Positions 21,507-23,226 of a DNA stretch of 23,226 nt are shown in pieces. A model generated the notes under the pieces. The model saw only the letters and a program-made list of their open reading frames with translations. It was not told the DNA's origin and searched no databases. A program made the position numbers and the translations under genes. Origin of the DNA: Bacteroidaceae bacterium. Lineage in GTDB: Bacteria; Bacteroidota; Bacteroidia; Bacteroidales; Bacteroidaceae. Location of the stretch: the NCBI GenBank assembly GCA_030843315.1, contig JAUUPT010000063.1, positions 1 to 23,226 on the forward strand. The letters run 5' to 3'. Within the stretch, counting starts at the first letter, position 1, and each line of letters begins with the position of its first letter.

Positions 21507-21592
21507 GAATAAAGCCTTTATTCGTACGAATAAAGGCTTTATTCTTATAAATATAATCTTTATTCCTAAGAATAAAGCTTTTATTCTAAGAT
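21507..21592. repeat. CTTTATTC/GAATAAAG array with a 38-bp perfect palindrome
   Basis: 21507-21544 is a perfect 38-bp palindrome centred on GTAC, made of four copies of the octamer in alternating orientation (GAATAAAG, CTTTATTC, GAATAAAG, CTTTATTC). After a 13-nt AT-rich spacer, the octamer pair recurs as CTTTATTC-CTAA-GAATAAAG, then a one-base variant, CTTTTATTC. Seven copies in about 85 bp, each able to pair with its neighbours, lie in the non-coding gap between the GH74-like gene and mnmA. Confidence 0.85.
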
Positions 21593-21667
21593 TACCTTGC
21601 ATGGAAAGCAACTTCTCCCTTCTGTTATAGCAAGTTAGGATCGTTGGCTTAGAATATTTATTCTGTA

Positions 21668-21850
21668 CTGCCCTGAAAGGGCTCAATTATATAGCGTAGG
21701 GCATCGCCCTACGTAAAAGGGCACACACGACATAAGCCCTGAAAGGGCGGAACTGTATGCGTGGTTATGCCCTTTCAGGGCGCAAATTCAGAGAATCGTT
21801 TTTACGTAGGGCGATGCCCTACGCTATATAATTGAGCCCTTTCAGGGCAG
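21668..21850. repeat. 183-bp mirror-symmetric REP/REPIN-like element with 51-bp perfect arms
   Basis: The arms 21668-21718 and 21800-21850 are exact reverse complements over 51 bp. Each arm holds two palindromes, GCCCT-GAA-AGGGC (21670-21682) and CGTAGGGC-ATC-GCCCTACG (21695-21713), or their complements (21805-21823 and 21836-21848). The 81-bp centre holds one more of the first type in each orientation (21736-21748 and 21769-21781). The order is therefore A-B-A | A'-B'-A'. This looks like a REP doublet or non-autonomous mobile element; no transposase is encoded in it. Confidence 0.85.
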
Positions 21851-21918
21851 CTCGCTAAAAAGACAAAACAGATTCTTAAAAAGGTTTGCTTTTTCTATAT
21901 CTTCTCCCCGAAAACTTG

Positions 21919-21926
21919 TATTTTTG
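21919..21926 (+). promoter_or_regulatory. -7 box for mnmA
   Basis: TATTTTTG fits TAnnTTTG, 23 nt before the mnmA ATG and 68 nt past the 183-bp repeat element. A TTTG at 21885-21888 is too far upstream (30 bp) to be an ideal -33 element. Confidence 0.65.
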
Positions 21927-21949
21927 CAGGCTAACGATAACTTTTTGAT

Positions 21950-23023
21950 ATGAATGCACCCGAAAAGCGAGTATTGGTAGGCATGAGTGGCGGTATAGAC
22001 AGTACTGCTACGTGCCTGATGTTGAAGGAGCAAGGCTATGAGATAGTCGGGCTCACGATGTGGGTATGGGGAGACAAACCGCTGGAAGCCAGGCAACTTG
22101 CCGGGAGCATGGGCATTGAACATTATATTGCCGATGAGCGTGAAGCCTTTCGTAAAGTAATCGTTCAGAACTTTATTGACGAATACCGCCAGGGGCGGAC
22201 ACCCAATCCTTGTGTGATGTGCAACCCGCTGTTCAAATTCCGTATTTTGACGGAATGGGCGGACCGGTTGCAATGTAAGTATATTGCAACGGGACATTAT
22301 ACACGGCTCGAAGAACGGAATGGCAAAATATATATCATTGCCGGAGACGACGACCGGAAAGACCAGTCTTATTTCCTTTGGCGGCTGGGACAGGACGTGT
22401 TGAGGCGTTGCATCTTCCCTTTGGGTACTTATACCAAAGTGCAGGTGCGCGAGTATCTGCGCGATAAAGGATACACCGTGAAGGCGGAAGAGGGGGAAAG
22501 TATGGAAGTCTGCTTCATCAAGGGAGATTACCGGGACTTCTTGCGCGAACACTCGCCGGAGATAGACCGGGAGATAGGGCCGGGATGGTTTGTCAACTCC
22601 GAAGGAGTGAAGCTGGGTGAGCACAAAGGCTTTCCTTATTATACCATCGGGCAGCGCAAAGGGCTGGAAATAGCTTTGGGCAAACCTGCATACGTACTGA
22701 AAATCAATCCGCAGAAGAATACCGTGATGCTGGGCGATGCCGAGCAGTTGCTCACAGAGTATATGCTGGCAGAGCAGGAAAAACTGGTGGATGAAAAAGA
22801 ATTCTTTGAAAGCAGCGAACTTACCGTGCGCATCCGCTATCGTAGCCGGCCGATTCCATGTACGGTGAAACGCCTGGAAGACGGGCGCTTGCTGGTGCAT
22901 TTCCAAACGGAAGCATCTGCCATCGCTCCGGGACAATCGGCGGTGTTCTACATCGGCAGGCGGGTCGTGGGCGGCTCGTTCATTGCTTCGCAACGGGGAA
23001 TAGGAATGTACTTGGAGAATTAA
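21950..23023 (+). CDS. mnmA: tRNA-specific 2-thiouridylase MnmA
   Basis: ATP-dependent enzyme that places sulfur at C2 of U34 in tRNA-Lys, -Glu and -Gln. At 357 residues it is of normal length. The PP-loop SGGIDSTATC follows VGMSG at the N-terminus. GRTPNPCVMCNPLFKF and ATGHYTR are substrate-site motifs, and ESMEVCFIKGDYRDFL carries the second active-site cysteine. The likely pair is Cys91 and Cys188; Cys88 sits where E. coli has Asp99, so three cysteines are available. YTIGQRKGL marks the central domain and a beta-barrel C-terminal domain follows. Bacteroides species often encode more than one MnmA, so this may be one of several paralogues. A gene for a probable S8 peptidase starts 18 nt downstream. 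Confidence 0.94.
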   Translation: MNAPEKRVLVGMSGGIDSTATCLMLKEQGYEIVGLTMWVWGDKPLEARQLAGSMGIEHYIADEREAFRKVIVQNFIDEYRQGRTPNPCVMCNPLFKFRILTEWADRLQCKYIATGHYTRLEERNGKIYIIAGDDDRKDQSYFLWRLGQDVLRRCIFPLGTYTKVQVREYLRDKGYTVKAEEGESMEVCFIKGDYRDFLREHSPEIDREIGPGWFVNSEGVKLGEHKGFPYYTIGQRKGLEIALGKPAYVLKINPQKNTVMLGDAEQLLTEYMLAEQEKLVDEKEFFESSELTVRIRYRSRPIPCTVKRLEDGRLLVHFQTEASAIAPGQSAVFYIGRRVVGGSFIASQRGIGMYLEN

Positions 23024-23041
23024 TAGAGAATTGAGAAATAA

Positions 23042-23226
23042 ATGATGAAGAAACTGATTTTTCTTTTAGGCTTTGCTTTGATGGCAGTCGGGGCAAAGGC
23101 ACAACAAGACACTTTGAAGTATCGTATCAGTCTTAAGGATAAGGCTGCTACAACGTATTCACTCAAGCATCCGGAGGCTTTCCTGTCTGCGAAGGCCATT
23201 GCGCGCCGTCAGAAACAGAATCTGCC
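23042..23226 (+). CDS. N-terminal part of a probable secreted S8 (subtilisin-like) peptidase
   Basis: An open frame runs from ATG 23042 (or the adjacent ATG 23045) to the window edge, 61 codons with no stop. It begins with a clear signal peptide (MMKKLIFLLGFALMAVGAKAQ) and continues QDTLKYRISLKDKAATTYSL, KHPEAFLSAKAIARRQKQNLP. That mature N-terminus, with a FLSxKAIxRRxxQ segment, resembles the propeptide of S8-family serine peptidases common in Bacteroides; the catalytic Asp/His/Ser domain would lie beyond the window. The call rests on this remembered pattern, so exported protein is firm and peptidase is probable. It starts 18 nt after mnmA, implying co-transcription. Confidence 0.68.
   Translation, partial: MMKKLIFLLGFALMAVGAKAQQDTLKYRISLKDKAATTYSLKHPEAFLSAKAIARRQKQNL

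Noticed and set aside
21434..21949. An insertion sequence or degraded transposase in the gap before mnmA
   Set aside because: The gap is made of palindromes and AT-rich filler. No open frame resembles a transposase, and no target-site duplication is evident around the 183-bp element.
21842..22993. A 383-codon antisense frame opposite mnmA
   Set aside because: mnmA is unambiguous on the plus strand. The antisense product has no domain and extends into the repeat element.

Overview
This window is chromosomal DNA from a Bacteroidales bacterium, most likely Bacteroides or a close relative. Five things point there. Promoters carry the Bacteroidetes -7 element TAnnTTTG, and the best one, upstream of rplM, also has TTTG 19 bp further upstream. 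Shine-Dalgarno sites are weak. Several families are typical of the phylum: DUF4488, DUF5686 with a carboxypeptidase-regulatory domain, OprO/P-type porin, and a pseudouridine synthase with a long repetitive N-terminus. MnmA has the Cys-x-x-Cys form. Intergenic spaces are full of palindromes of the kind common in these genomes.

Layout. 1-54 is the 3' part of tRNA-Val(UAC), followed by a terminator. 210-4651 carries purB, a large-ribosomal-subunit-type pseudouridine synthase with a 58-residue tandem duplication in a disordered N-terminus, and asnS, ending in a strong terminator. 4804-5295 is a small secreted DUF4488-like protein. 5467-8697 is a translation cluster: promoter, structured leader, rplM, rpsI, a second structured leader, rpsB, a long palindrome, tsf, terminator. 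A four-copy 22-bp repeat array (8740-8822) separates tsf from a convergent SUI1/YciH gene. That gene diverges from a large outer-membrane DUF5686 protein (9294-11798). 11904-13669 is a tightly packed set: rex, an FAH-family hydrolase and ispF, followed by a secreted metallophosphoesterase (13698-14714). A Gfo/Idh/MocA oxidoreductase (14820-15875) lies behind a promoter embedded in a large dyad. 15902-18856 on the minus strand holds a DUF3820/ExoX-C-like protein, an EamA transporter and an OprO/P-like porin. 19139-21433 encodes a secreted GH74-like double beta-propeller glycosidase. The 516-bp gap after it is packed with inverted repeats: a 38-bp perfect palindrome inside a seven-copy CTTTATTC array, then a 183-bp mirror-symmetric element with 51-bp perfect arms. 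mnmA and the start of a probable S8 peptidase close the window.

Most genes are housekeeping: purine synthesis, translation, tRNA and rRNA modification, isoprenoid synthesis and redox sensing. The less ordinary material is between the genes. The most interesting signals are (1) the rpsB leader, where one hexamer can pair either upstream or downstream, giving two mutually exclusive hairpins, and which shares two short motifs with the rplM leader; (2) the 22-bp array, whose repeat and spacer variation looks compensatory for folding; (3) the palindromic gap before mnmA; and (4) the dyad over the oxidoreductase promoter. No phage, conjugative, CRISPR or defence genes are visible. All family calls come from reading motifs; no database search was run.
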